Shown piece after piece: positions 18,775-27,942 of a stretch of DNA of 64,000 nucleotides. The position numbers and the translations under genes were made by a program. Below the pieces are notes generated by a model. That model worked only from the letters and a program-made list of their open reading frames with translations. It searched no databases and was not told the DNA's origin. Source of the stretch: JAJDUF01 sp965238265 (GTDB lineage: Bacteria > Chloroflexota > UBA11872 > UBA12225 > JAJDUF01); contig OZ250185.1 in NCBI GenBank assembly GCA_965238265.1, forward strand, positions 3,286,001 to 3,350,000. Direction: 5' to 3'. The first letter of the stretch is position 1. Each line of letters opens with the position of its first letter.

Positions 18775-19455
18775 ATGAGTCGTCCCAATGCGCTCTTGGT
18801 CATGGGCGGAGACCCGATCCACGATACGCCGGAGCACTACGAGCTACTGGCGGGGCTGCTGGCCGGGCCGGCCGGTCTGAATCTCCACATTATTGATGCG
18901 CTGGAGCCGCTCACCCGGCTGACCCGGACGGACTATGACCTCATCGCCATGTATCGCGCCGACCGGCAGCCGGCGGCGGTGCCGTTCGCGGCGCTGTGGG
19001 ACGCGGTGCGGGCCGGCACGCCGTATCTCGGCCTGCACGGCGCTGCGTTTACCGTCCAGCAAGTACACGGCGGTGCGGCGGCCATCGGCGCGAGGTACGA
19101 GGAGCCGCATCTGCGGCAGCAGCGGTTGACGGTACGGATTGCGGACAGCAAGCACCCGATTACCGCTGGCGTGGAGTCCTTTACTATCGAGGACGAGCCG
19201 TACCGCCTGACGCCGCTCGTGCCGGCCGCGCTGCACGTGCTGGCGTCGTACTCCGACCACACCCTCAACCGTCAGACGCGCCACGGTGTTATCGCCGCCG
19301 GGGGCGACTGGCCGCTGCTCTACACCAAGCGGCTCGGCGCCGGGCGGATACACACCAACGTTCTCGGCCACGACCGGCGAGCGTTGACCCACCCTGCCTA
19401 CCGCCGGCTCGTCGTGCAGGCGGTGGGCTGGCTGTTGGCTTCCGCTGGCGGGTGA
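18775..19455 (+). CDS. ThuA-like domain protein
   Basis: This 226-residue protein has a class I glutamine-amidotransferase-like fold. RPNALLVMGGDPIHD, TDYDLIAMYR and LGLHGAAFTVQQVHGG match the ThuA family, where the usual nucleophile Cys is absent. ThuA proteins are linked to trehalose or other sugar metabolism and often accompany Gfo/Idh/MocA genes, one of which lies 4 kb upstream. The ATG at 18775 was preferred to 18721 because AGAGGAG precedes it. Confidence 0.78.
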   Translation: MSRPNALLVMGGDPIHDTPEHYELLAGLLAGPAGLNLHIIDALEPLTRLTRTDYDLIAMYRADRQPAAVPFAALWDAVRAGTPYLGLHGAAFTVQQVHGGAAAIGARYEEPHLRQQRLTVRIADSKHPITAGVESFTIEDEPYRLTPLVPAALHVLASYSDHTLNRQTRHGVIAAGGDWPLLYTKRLGAGRIHTNVLGHDRRALTHPAYRRLVVQAVGWLLASAGG

Positions 19456-19469
19456 GCGCCGCGGCTGTG

Positions 19470-19580
19470 CTGTGGCCTGGATTGCGGCTTGCGCCGCAAT
19501 GACGGTGCTTGGCCGCGCAAGGGGAATGACGGGTGCCGGGGGCACACGCTAGATTCCCGCTTTCGCGGGAACGACGGTGG
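19470..19580. repeat. Two dispersed palindromic repeat types side by side
   Basis: GGATTGCGGCTTGCGCCGC-AATGACG (about 19477-19505) is followed by TTCCCGCTTTCGCGGGAACGACGG (about 19554-19577). Both recur across the window. They sit between ThuA and the toxin-antitoxin genes. Confidence 0.7.
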
Positions 19581-19645
19581 GGCCAACTCCTGCTGCTACA
19601 ATTCAATTCACCGGCCACTGACCGCTGACCGCTAAGGACACACCC

Positions 19646-19936
19646 ATGATAATCGTGCTTACCCCTGATATCGAGCGCCGGCTGGCCGAGCAGGCCCGTA
19701 AGCTGGGCACCACTCCCGAACAGCTCGCCCTCGCCAGCCTACGGGAGCGTTTCGGGTCAACAGCGGCTCACGACACGCCGGCGGAGACACCGGGAACTTT
19801 GGCGGACTTCCTCCAGGGGCATATCGGTGTCATCCACAGCAGCGAACACGTGCCCGGCGGCGCGCACATGTCGAAGGAGAGCAGCAGAAAATATGCTGCC
19901 GGCTTGCTGCGGCAACATCGCCGGAGCAAGCGATGA
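19646..19936 (+). CDS. VapB-type antitoxin (putative)
   Basis: This 96-residue acidic-to-basic protein begins MIIVLTPDIERRLAEQARKL, typical of ribbon-helix-helix antitoxins that precede VapC. The C-terminus is basic. It overlaps the PIN toxin start by 4 nt (ATGA), the standard antitoxin-first arrangement. Autorepression would be expected, though no clear operator was identified. Confidence 0.72.
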   Translation: MIIVLTPDIERRLAEQARKLGTTPEQLALASLRERFGSTAAHDTPAETPGTLADFLQGHIGVIHSSEHVPGGAHMSKESSRKYAAGLLRQHRRSKR

Positions 19937-20343
19937 CCCTGACGGATACCGGCCCGCTCGTCGCCTTGCTCGACGCCGATGACCAGCACCATGCCGCATG
20001 CGTCGCCGCCTTGCACCGTCTACCACCGGAGCCGTTGCTGACCACGTGGGTATGTCTCACCGAGGCAATGTATCTCCTTGGCGCGGTGGGTGGTTATCGC
20101 TATCAGGCGGCCCTTTGGGGCTTACGGGCGAGAGGCCGGCTTTCCCTGCATACCCTCACGCCAGCGGAAGCCGACCGGATGGCAGCATTGATGGAGCAAT
20201 ACCGGGACACACCGATGGATTTGGCGGACGCATCGCTGGTGGCGGTGGCGGAAAGCCGGTCCCTACGTCGCATATTCACCGTTGATACAGACTTCTACAT
20301 CTATCGTCTTGCCGATGGGTCCATACTGGAAGTTGTGCGCTAA
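19933..20343 (+). CDS. PIN-domain toxin (VapC family)
   Basis: This 136-residue protein has the PIN acidic set in place: D5 (LTDTGPLVALLD), E44 (CLTEAMYL), D96/D99 (MDLADASLVAVAE) and D118/D120 (FTVDTDF). VapC proteins are Mg2+-dependent RNases neutralised by the upstream antitoxin. Start and antitoxin stop overlap, indicating translational coupling. Confidence 0.85.
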   Translation: MTLTDTGPLVALLDADDQHHAACVAALHRLPPEPLLTTWVCLTEAMYLLGAVGGYRYQAALWGLRARGRLSLHTLTPAEADRMAALMEQYRDTPMDLADASLVAVAESRSLRRIFTVDTDFYIYRLADGSILEVVR

Positions 20344-20393
20344 CAACGCCAGAGTAAGCTCAGAGTGGCGAGTAGTGGATAGGTGTTCTGAGG

Positions 20394-21221
20394 GTGAAGA
20401 TAGTTTCGTGGAACATCGCCCACCGCAATGAACCCTGGTCGTGCCTGCTCGACATGGATGCGGATATTGCCTTATTGCAGGAGGCCGGGGAACCGCCGCC
20501 GGAGGTAGCGGGGCGAATCGAAACCGACTTGGCGCCCTGGCGGACGGACGGGGCAGACGTTTACCGGCCACGGCGCTGGCGAACCGCGGTGGTCAAACTT
20601 TCGGAGCGTGTCGAGGTGGAGTGGGTCGAGGCGAACGCTATCGCAGCGGCGGGGTCTGGGGAGTTGGCGGTCAGTCGCCCGGGCACACTGGCCGCCGCGA
20701 CCGTGACAGCGCCCGGCAGCAAGCCTCTGGTGGTTGTCTCCATGTATGCGCCCTGGGAGGCACCGCACGCCGCCACCGGCAGTGGTTGGATTATCTCGGA
20801 CGCCTCGGCCCACCGCGTGGTGTCCGACCTATCGGCCCTCATCGGCAGTCAGCATAACCACCGCATTCTCGCCGCCGGGGACCTCAACATCCTCCACGGC
20901 CACGGGGAGGGCGGCAGCGCCTACTGGGCCGCCCGGTACGACACGGTGTTCACGAGGATGGCTGCACTGGGGCTGCCTTTCGTAGGTCCGCAAGCGCCGC
21001 AGGGGCGACAGGCGGACCCGTGGCCGGACGAACTGCCACCCGACAGCCGGAACGTCCCCACCTTTCACTCCTCCTATCAGACTCCGGCCACGGCGACGCG
21101 CCAGCTGGACTTTGTGTTTGCCTCCCAGAGTATGGCCGATTCGTTATGTGTCCGCGCCCTCAACGGGGTAGCGCAATGGGGCCCCAGCGATCACTGTCGG
21201 CTGGAGATTATCGTGCCATAG
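20394..21221 (+). CDS. Endonuclease/exonuclease/phosphatase family protein
   Basis: This 275-residue EEP-fold hydrolase has KIVSWNIAHRN with the metal-binding Asn and an early Glu in ALLQEAG. AAGDLNILHG and a C-terminal GPSDHCRLEI carry the catalytic Asp and His. It could act on DNA, on a phosphorylated sugar or lipid, or on a nucleotide; the substrate cannot be read. It starts at a GTG 50 nt after the toxin gene. Its 3' end overlaps the convergent membrane-protein gene by about 31 nt. Confidence 0.75.
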   Translation: MKIVSWNIAHRNEPWSCLLDMDADIALLQEAGEPPPEVAGRIETDLAPWRTDGADVYRPRRWRTAVVKLSERVEVEWVEANAIAAAGSGELAVSRPGTLAAATVTAPGSKPLVVVSMYAPWEAPHAATGSGWIISDASAHRVVSDLSALIGSQHNHRILAAGDLNILHGHGEGGSAYWAARYDTVFTRMAALGLPFVGPQAPQGRQADPWPDELPPDSRNVPTFHSSYQTPATATRQLDFVFASQSMADSLCVRALNGVAQWGPSDHCRLEIIVP

Positions 21222-21580
21222 CTGCACACCAATGCTCGCCATGCCCAGAGGCGGTGTGGAGCATGTGACCGCGGCCGAGCCAGATTTAACCAACTCTTTA
21301 CGCTAAGGTGACAGCGCCTTTGCGCGACCTGTAGAAGCAATCCAACCCACAGACCGAGCATGAAATCGGCTATGTCTCTGCTCGGCCAATCGCCGCACTT
21401 GACCCCACGGCCTATGTCTCTGAACCTTCCATACTCAACGACCTGATAGACGAGATAGCCCACGAACACGAGCACCAGCGCTACAGTCGTTGGGAGCGCA
21501 GAGCCAACTACCAGCCCTTGCGCTACATGAGCTAAGTACGAGTGCCAATACTTACCCCAGTTCCTAGGTTCACGTCCCAT
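21191..21580 (-). CDS. Small membrane protein of unknown function
   Basis: This 129-residue product is supported by GGAGG 5 nt before its ATG. It has one strong hydrophobic helix (about 27-47) and a second hydrophobic stretch (about 72-86), with the motif GDWPSRDIADFMLGLWVGL between and across them. The last 45 residues are basic and less protein-like, and include a 45-bp repeat shared with 39894-39938. The functional protein may therefore have ended earlier before the repeat was acquired. I do not recognise the family. Confidence 0.5.
   Translation of the reverse strand: MGREPRNWGKYWHSYLAHVAQGLVVGSALPTTVALVLVFVGYLVYQVVEYGRFRDIGRGVKCGDWPSRDIADFMLGLWVGLLLQVAQRRCHLSVKSWLNLARPRSHAPHRLWAWRALVCSYGTIISSRQ
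21283..21327. repeat. Copy 1 of a 45-bp dispersed repeat
   Basis: This copy matches the reverse complement of 39894-39938 at 42 of 45 positions. It lies in the 3' part of the small membrane-protein gene. It is not a simple palindrome and differs from the other repeat families here. Confidence 0.75.
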
Positions 21581-21741
21581 CAGTACCTCCCTATCGAACG
21601 CCGGTCGCGGCCACTCCCTCTCCGTAAGTTACGATCCGCCGCCCGGCGGCAACGGTCAGCCCGCCGGCCTCTGCCAGCCGGTTGATCCGTTCTCTTTCTC
21701 ACTCCACGATTCGTTATGATGTTAAGGAGCAGGTAGTCACG

Positions 21742-23494
21742 GTGAGCTTCACGGCACAGCGCTGGAGCGGTCATCTCCCCGCGTCTCGCCGGCCAGCGGT
21801 ATGGCTGGCCGCAGCGTTCGCGGCGCTTCTGCTTGTCTGCCTCAACGCTGCGGTTGCTGCGGCCCAGTCCCGCGTTGAAGCATTAGAGGACTACCAGGTC
21901 GTCAATGGTCACTACTTCACGCAGGCCGGCGGTGATCCCGATGGCGACGCGGGCTTCCGCATCACGGACGAACACGGCGTCAACTTCGCCAGCGAGTTCG
22001 GGCGGCTCGGTGGCGTCGAGGCGCTCGGCTATCTGATTTCGCGCCGGTTCGAGTGGGACGGCTTTACCGCCCAAGCGACGCAGCAGGCCGTGCTGCAATG
22101 GCGTCCGCAGGCCAACCGCGCCGCACTGGTCAATCTGCTCGATGCCTTTTCCGACGCCGGCCTCGATCCCTGGCTGGAGCAGCACGCGCAGGTTCCCCGC
22201 CGGCAGGTGCTCCACGATGAGACCGAGCTGATCTTCGAGGAGGTCGTCGCCGCGCGGCTGGCCTACCTCGACGGTTTTCCAGCCTTGCGGAGGGCGTACC
22301 TCGCCACGCCGGATTATCTGGAGCGCTACGGCCTCCCAACCGCCCCCATTGCCGACTTCGGCTCGGTCCGCGTGCTCCGCACGCAACGAGCCGTGCTCCA
22401 GGAGTCGCTTGCCGAGACCGGCAGCATGCGCCCTGGACAGGTGACGGTGCTCGACGTCGGCACCCTCGCCGCCGAGGCCGGCCTCATTCCGGCGGCGGCG
22501 ACGGTGGCACTGCCGGCGAGCCGGACGCTCGCAGTGCTGCCCGCCAGCGCGATGGTGCGCGTCGAAGATACGCTCTTGGCGGACTTGCGCTCGGTTGCCG
22601 ACCGTGCCCGCGGCGCAGTGGTGAAGCTGACTGACGGCCGGACGGGCGCTGGCTCGGGGGTGTTGTACGACTCTTCCGGGCTGATCTACACCAATTTTCA
22701 CGTGGTGTACCCACTGGCTCGGTCCCGGTTCCAGCTGCGAGCCGAGCTGCCGGACGGTCGTACCTTCCCGGCCCGTGTGCTCGCTGGCGATGATTGGACC
22801 GATGTCGCCGTGGTGAAGATCGAAGGTGACAATCTCCCGACCGTTCCCCTCGGGGATTCACGGTCGGTACAGCCAGGCGACTGGATTCTGGCGCTTGGCT
22901 ATGCCCCGTTATTGCCAGGCATACCCAGCACGAAGGTTGGCCGGGTGTCCTCGACGGCGGGTAGCATCCAAATCCCGAACAACTATCCCCACACCGGCAT
23001 GATCGAGGCCGATCTTTTCCTCTCCCCCGGCGACAGCGGCGGGCCGCTCATCAACCGGCGCGGCGAGCTGATCGGTCTGAATGCGGCGATCCGGGTGCGC
23101 CGGGGACGGTCGCTGACCAGCTTTTCGATACCGGTGGCGCGAGTGCAGCAGATCGCAGCGCAGCTTCTCTCGCCAGACGGTCTGCCGCGACCACAGTTCG
23201 GTTTCGTGCCTGCCAATATGAACCGGGGCTTGGCAGCCCGGACCGGGCACCAAATCAACTACGGTGTATACGTCCAATCCGTACTGCCAAGCTCGCCGGC
23301 CCAGGCTGCCGGGCTGCAAGCGGGACAGTGTGATTATCTCCATGGAAGGCCAGCCCGTTGACGACCTCAGCGCCCTCCGCCGGCTGATGCTGCGGCACGA
23401 GGTGGGTGATGAGGTCGAGATCGTGGTTGTCCTCCCCACGGGTGAGCGCCAGTCGTTGACGGTCCGGCTCGGCAAGCGCGCGGCGCTGACCTAG
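21742..23494 (+). CDS. HtrA/trypsin-like serine protease with PDZ domain, frameshifted in PDZ
   Basis: The GTG at 21742 follows AAGGAG and starts a signal peptide (hydrophobic LAAAFAALLLVCLNAAVA). A Chloroflexota-type N-terminal domain (GVNFASEFGRLGGVEALGYL) precedes the protease. The triad is visible: His in TNFHVVYP, Asp in DDWTDVAVVKI, Ser in GDSGGPL. The single frame stops at 23361, just inside the PDZ domain. A one-base shift around 23325-23330 restores VIISMEGQPVDDLSALRRLM and a stop at 23494. Such proteins act outside the membrane in folding stress. The coordinates given are for the repaired gene. Confidence 0.77.
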
Positions 23495-23682
23495 CCGCAG
23501 TCCTCACCCCGCCTGATGAACGCTACGATCTCCTCGAATGAGGGCTTGTAGCCGTCTAGGGTATCCACGTGCAGCGTCGGTACCGCCAACTCCAGCGGCT
23601 CCGAGAGGCGCCAGTCTATGCGTAGCGTCCCGGAGCGCACACGCGCGATACGCTCTCCGTCGAAATGGGCCGGCTGGTAGCT
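23491..23682 (-). pseudogene. C-terminal remnant of an unidentified gene
   Basis: Between a TAG at 23683-23685 and a stop at 23491-23493 the minus strand encodes 63 residues that read like a genuine protein end, including RIDWRLSEPLELAVPTLHVD and GYKPSFEEIVAFIR. It lacks a plausible start and abuts the protease stop tail to tail. I cannot name the family. It may be the tail of a gene broken by deletion or by an upstream frame error. Confidence 0.4.
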
Positions 23683-23935
23683 CTAACGACTACCGAGGTC
23701 GTCTTCCTACATTACTCCTCTTCCCTGGAGGGACAGGGGCAGGTCCCGGTGCCCCCGCGGCCGCCGGCGCATAGCCCGGCGCGTGAGCAACCGGACTGGC
23801 GCGATCCCGTTGTCAAGGTTGGAACGGTCCGGGTAGCTGTGCGGGGGGCGACCGCAGACGATGGTGTTAGCAGTTGTTCCCCGCCAACGAACGTCACCAC
23901 GCGCGTCGGGACCGAATCTCAACGGGAGTACCGCC

Positions 23936-24625
23936 ATGACAGGACAGCCGCACTTTACCCCCGCATTGTTCACCTTCCTGCGCGAGCTGCGCGAAAACAA
24001 TAATCGGGAGTGGTTCCGGGCCAACAAAGAGCGCTATGAGGCAGACGTGCGCGATCCGTTGCTGCGGTTCATCGCCGACTTTGCGCTGCCGCTGCACGAG
24101 TTAAGTGCCCACTTTGTCGCCGATCCCCGGCCCGTCGGTGGATCGCTCTTTCGGATTTACCGCGATGTACGGTTCTCGAAGGACAAAAGCCCCTACAAGA
24201 CGCAGGCCGCGGCACACTTCCGTCACGAGCGCGGCAAGGACGTACACGCCCCCGGCTTCTACCTACACCTGGAGCCGGAAGATGTCTATGCCGGGGCTGG
24301 CATCTGGCACCCCGATACGAAGTCCTTGACGAAGATTCGGGACGCCATTGTGGCCAACCCGGCCTACTGGCAGCGGATGACGTCCGACGACGAGTTTCGG
24401 CGGCGGTGCCAGCTATCGGGGGACTCGCTCAAGCGTGCCCCCAAGGGCTTCGAACCCAACCACCCGCTCATCGAGGACTTGAAGCGCAAGGATTTCGTGA
24501 CCGTGACTTCTTTCACCGAGGAGGCTGCGTGCGCCCCTGACTTCACAGCCCAACTCGCGCTGGCGTACCGCGCCGCTGCCCCGGTGGTCGAGTTCCTGAC
24601 CACCTCGCTGGGCCTGCCTTACTAG
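23936..24625 (+). CDS. DUF2461 family protein
   Basis: This 229-residue protein matches the DUF2461/TIGR02453 family: FTPALFTFLRELRENNNREWF at the start, the conserved RIYRDVRFSKDKSPYKTQ, then GFYLHLEPEDVYAGAGIW. The family is widespread and of unknown function. The ATG at 23936 follows GGGAG and begins right before the conserved domain, so the upstream in-frame ATG at 23861 was rejected. No operon partner is evident. Confidence 0.85.
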   Translation: MTGQPHFTPALFTFLRELRENNNREWFRANKERYEADVRDPLLRFIADFALPLHELSAHFVADPRPVGGSLFRIYRDVRFSKDKSPYKTQAAAHFRHERGKDVHAPGFYLHLEPEDVYAGAGIWHPDTKSLTKIRDAIVANPAYWQRMTSDDEFRRRCQLSGDSLKRAPKGFEPNHPLIEDLKRKDFVTVTSFTEEAACAPDFTAQLALAYRAAAPVVEFLTTSLGLPY

Positions 24626-24888
24626 GTTGTGTTGACATTTGCGATAGCAGGCGGTGCCACCGGCCCCCTCGCGTCATGCCCCCCTATGGCCCCCCCCCCC
24701 CCCCGCTCCGCAGGGGGACGGTATGTTCCCTCCCCTGTGCGTCAGCACGGGGGAGGGTTAGGGTGGGGGCCGGTGTATCTACCCCCGTCAGGTGTCACAT
24801 CCGGAGGGGCCGCCGGCTATGGTCGCTGGCGCGCGGCGGAGAGGGTGTTTCCAGAGCACCGCTCTCCGGGGGGAAAGTGAGGCTGGGG
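24626..24888. repeat. Intergenic repeat block with a C15 homopolymer
   Basis: The block carries a CCCCTATGGC-type repeat whose loop is a run of 15 C residues (24690-24704), then CTCCGCAGGGGGACGG and a TCCCCTGTGCG...ACGGGGGAGGG repeat. The C run is a likely length-uncertain site. There is no gene. Confidence 0.65.
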
Positions 24889-25364
24889 CTACGGCCCCGG
24901 CGGTTCATTCGTGCGCCCGGGGCGTTGCTTCCCTTGTTCGGCGCCCGCGAAATTTTCCAGAATCTTCTGGGTGGTCTGAAAAAAGCGTTCATTTCCGCTG
25001 CACTAATGCCGGCCAGGAGCATGGCGTTATGCGCCTGCACCCGGCGCGCCAACTTGGGCACGAGCGCCCGCCCTTCCTCCGTCAGCCGCAACCGCACCGT
25101 GCGCCGGTCGCTCTGCAAGCGGCGCCGGTGGATCAGGCCCCGTTCACTCAGCCTATTCACGAGCCGGCTAATACGGCCGGCGTCAACCGGGATCACCCGC
25201 GCCAGCCCGGTGACAGTGTCCGCTTGGCCAGCGAAGCACACGCTGAGGATGGTGTACTCCACCGGGATAATCGAGAAGGGCGCCAACTGCTGCGCCAGCC
25301 CTCTGGCGACCGCGTTCACCAAACCGGCCACACACTGGCCCAAGTCGTTGGGCGGCGGAACCAT
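24889..25364 (-). CDS. MarR family transcriptional regulator, frameshifted near C-terminus
   Basis: A winged-helix core is clear: LARVIPVDAGRISRLVNRL as recognition helix, then RGLIHRRRLQSDRRTVRLRLTEEG as the wing. AGGAGCAACAG precedes the ATG at 25364. In the literal frame the tail runs on to 24795 as a basic, unstructured extension. One missing A/T in the homopolymer at 24979-24984 explains it. With one more base the end becomes FFQTTQKILENFAGAEQG and stops at 24889, giving a normal MarR length of about 158 residues. The target genes are unknown. Confidence 0.75.
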
Positions 25365-25556
25365 CTGTTGCTCCTGCGGTTAGCACTTCAATGACTGGTG
25401 CGCCAGCCATATATTCCGCCCAACTCTACCACCATAAGGTGCAGCACTCCTCGTCGAGGGTGCAGTGGTCGAGGGTGCAGTGTAAGCGCTCGATCTTACC
25501 GTTCCGGCCCGCCTGAGCCGGTCCGCAGCAGGCGGGCCAGAGAGCGCCATCCCTGC

Positions 25557-27038
25557 TTAGATATCGGAATACAGGTGGAACTCGTAGGGGTGGGGACGCA
25601 GGTTCACCGCGTCCACCTCCGCCTCGCGCTTGTAGGCGATCCAGGTGTCAATCACATCCTGGGTGAAGACACCACCGCGCAGCAAGAAATCCTGGTCTGC
25701 TTCGAGCGCACTCAACGCCTCCTCCAGGCTGCCCGGTGTGGACCTGACCTTCGCCGCCTCTTCCGGCTCCAACTCGTAGATGTCAACATCCATCGGCTCG
25801 CCGGGATCAATCTTGTTGATGACCCCGTCCAGCCCGGCCATGAGCATGGCGGCAAAGGCAAGGTAGGGGTTGCACGACGGATCGGGGCAGCGGAACTCCA
25901 CGCGCTTGGCCGCTGGGCTTTCGGAAATGACCGGGATGCGGGCACATGCCGAGCGGTTGCGCGCAGAGTAGACGAGGTTGACCGGCGCTTCGTAGCCGGG
26001 CACCAGCCGGCGGTAGGAGTTCGTCGTCGGAGCAGCGAACGCCAAGATAGCCGGCGCGTGCTTCAGCAGCCCACCGATGTAGTGGCGGCACATCTCGCTG
26101 GTGAGCGCGTAGCCGTTCTTATCGAAGAACTGATTGACCCCATCCATCCAGAGCGACTGGTGGACGTGCATCCCGGAGCCGTTGTCCTCGAACAGCGGCT
26201 TCGGCATGAAGGTCACGGTGTACCCGTTCTGATAGGCGACGTTCTTGATGACGTACTTGTAGAGCATCACCTGGTCGGCCATCCGCACCAACTCACCGTA
26301 GCGCATGTCAATCTCGGCCTGGCCGGCGGTGGCGACCTCGTGGTGCTGCACTTCGACGTCAATGCCGGACTCGATGAGCTTCAGCACCATATCCGTGCGG
26401 AGGTCCTGGAGCTTATCCATCGGTGGCACCGGGAAGTAGCCGCCCTTGTAGCGGGGGCGGAACGCGAGGTTGGGGGTGCTGTCCCCACCCGGGGAGCTGT
26501 GCATCCCGTCTGCGCCGCTATTCCAGATACCCTCTTCCGAATCGATGTAGTAGAACCCGCTGTTGGCAGTCTGGCCAAAGCGCAGGGACTTGAAGATAAA
26601 GAACTCCGCTTCCGGGCCCCAGTAGCTCGTATCGGCAAGTCCGGTGGTCAGGAGATACTGCTCCGCCTTCCGGGCCACGTAGCGGGGATCGCGGGAATAC
26701 GACTCGCGGGTCAGCGGGTCTTCGATGTTGCAGACCAGGCTCAACGTCGGCGCCTTGTAGACCGGGTCCACAATCGCGGTGGAGGGGTCCGGTATGAGCA
26801 GCATGTCGCTCTCGTGAATCTGCTGGAAGCCGCGGATCGAGGAGCCGTCGAACCCGGCGCCATCCCGGAACAGGTCTTCCGTCACTTCGCCGATGGGCAT
26901 CGAAAAGTGCTGCCAGAGGCCCGGCAGATCAATGAACTTCAGATCTACCATGACCAGCCCCTTCGCTTGGGCCCAAGCGATCAGGTCCTTGGGATCAGCA
27001 GAGGGCGCGACATTACCGTTTCCTTGGGCATCAGCCAT
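25557..27038 (-). CDS. glnA: Type I glutamine synthetase
   Basis: This 493-residue enzyme catalyses ATP-dependent amidation of glutamate. It has the beta-grasp FDGSSIRGF, the metal-binding GPEAEFFIF, the NGSGMHVHQS His loop region and the NRSACARIP nucleotide segment. A Tyr in DVDIYELEPEE is at the position that is adenylylated in GSI-beta enzymes. AAGGAG sits upstream of the ATG. A TATAAT box and two ACTGTAGG direct repeats lie 75-102 nt upstream. gltB is 4.5 kb away on the same strand, so ammonia assimilation genes cluster loosely. Confidence 0.95.
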   Translation of the reverse strand: MADAQGNGNVAPSADPKDLIAWAQAKGLVMVDLKFIDLPGLWQHFSMPIGEVTEDLFRDGAGFDGSSIRGFQQIHESDMLLIPDPSTAIVDPVYKAPTLSLVCNIEDPLTRESYSRDPRYVARKAEQYLLTTGLADTSYWGPEAEFFIFKSLRFGQTANSGFYYIDSEEGIWNSGADGMHSSPGGDSTPNLAFRPRYKGGYFPVPPMDKLQDLRTDMVLKLIESGIDVEVQHHEVATAGQAEIDMRYGELVRMADQVMLYKYVIKNVAYQNGYTVTFMPKPLFEDNGSGMHVHQSLWMDGVNQFFDKNGYALTSEMCRHYIGGLLKHAPAILAFAAPTTNSYRRLVPGYEAPVNLVYSARNRSACARIPVISESPAAKRVEFRCPDPSCNPYLAFAAMLMAGLDGVINKIDPGEPMDVDIYELEPEEAAKVRSTPGSLEEALSALEADQDFLLRGGVFTQDVIDTWIAYKREAEVDAVNLRPHPYEFHLYSDI

Positions 27039-27112
27039 GTGTTACTCCTTCCGTACTCTGTGAGTCAGCCGGCGACGCCCCACCATCCCTCGACGATGGG
27101 CAGCACCGGGCG

Positions 27113-27140
27113 ATTATACCCTACAGTGGAATCCTACAGT
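27113..27140 (-). promoter_or_regulatory. glnA promoter region with direct-repeat box
   Basis: On the minus strand a perfect TATAAT (27118-27113) lies 75 nt before the glnA ATG. No good -35 is present. Instead ACTGTAGG occurs twice in direct orientation (27140-27133 and 27127-27120) with a 13-bp period, covering the -35 zone. This looks like an activator-dependent promoter for a tandem-binding response regulator. Confidence 0.5.
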
Positions 27141-27244
27141 CGGCGGCCGGATCGAGGTATGTGCGAGCCGCCTAATGCGCCGTGCCCGCACTTGTGCATT
27201 GTGCATAAGGGGGGGCGCGGTGCCGTCTGTTAGCATCTCGTACC

Positions 27245-27769
27245 ATGGCGCGTCCCGTCTACCACGTCCTGAGCACCTTGCCGGTAGCCTGGTGGGCCGG
27301 CCGTCGCTGGGGGCCACTCGCAGCGTTCGTCGCGCTGATCGGCGGAGTAGGGATTGATATTGACCATCTCATTGACTATGCCCTCGTCCGACGCAGCCGC
27401 CAAGCCGAGCACTTGGTGGTGCCGCTCCACGGATGGGAATATCCACTTGTGCTGCTGGGCCTGCTCGCCTCCGGCGCCGTCGCGCGCTGGCCGCGCGTCG
27501 GGGCGATAGCGCCGGCAAGGGCGGCCCCGCCGGCACGCCGCGCACCCTGGCCATCCTGGGAGACGCTGATGGTAGTGCTCACGGTGGCTTGGACCATGCA
27601 CCTCGCCCTGGATTCCGCTACGAATGGGCCGCGTCACCCGAAGTTCTATTCTCTGCTCTATCGCCTGCGCTGGGCCTTCAACGTGCGGCACCTCGGCTGG
27701 CACGAGGAGTTCGATCTCCACGGCTGGGCGGAGCAAACGCCCGAGCCGTGGTGGCGGCACCTCTACTAA
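27245..27769 (+). CDS. YdjM-like membrane metal-dependent hydrolase family protein
   Basis: This 174-residue protein begins near-immediately with YHVLSTLPVAWWAG and has GIDIDHLIDY, HGWEYPLVLLGLLASG and a second hydrophobic helix (MVVLTVAWTMHLALDS). The spaced His/Asp residues in membrane segments match the YdjM/DUF457 type of predicted membrane metal-dependent hydrolases. No partner gene is adjacent. It is divergent from glnA. Confidence 0.62.
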   Translation: MARPVYHVLSTLPVAWWAGRRWGPLAAFVALIGGVGIDIDHLIDYALVRRSRQAEHLVVPLHGWEYPLVLLGLLASGAVARWPRVGAIAPARAAPPARRAPWPSWETLMVVLTVAWTMHLALDSATNGPRHPKFYSLLYRLRWAFNVRHLGWHEEFDLHGWAEQTPEPWWRHLY

Positions 27770-27942
27770 GACGGGTGCCCTGGCCAGTGCGGCCGCCATT
27801 GCCGGCGTGCCCACCACAGGAATCGCGTCCAGAAACAGCGGGTAGCCGGTGGTTGCTATACTTACTACCTACCCCCGTGAGCGCCTTCCCCCGGAGCAAG
27901 GGGAGGGAAGCTGCGCCTCACTGTGCCGAGTGAATTCCCACC

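Noticed and set aside
25398..27233. 611-codon plus-strand open frame
   Set aside because: Antisense shadow of glnA, whose motifs are unambiguous.
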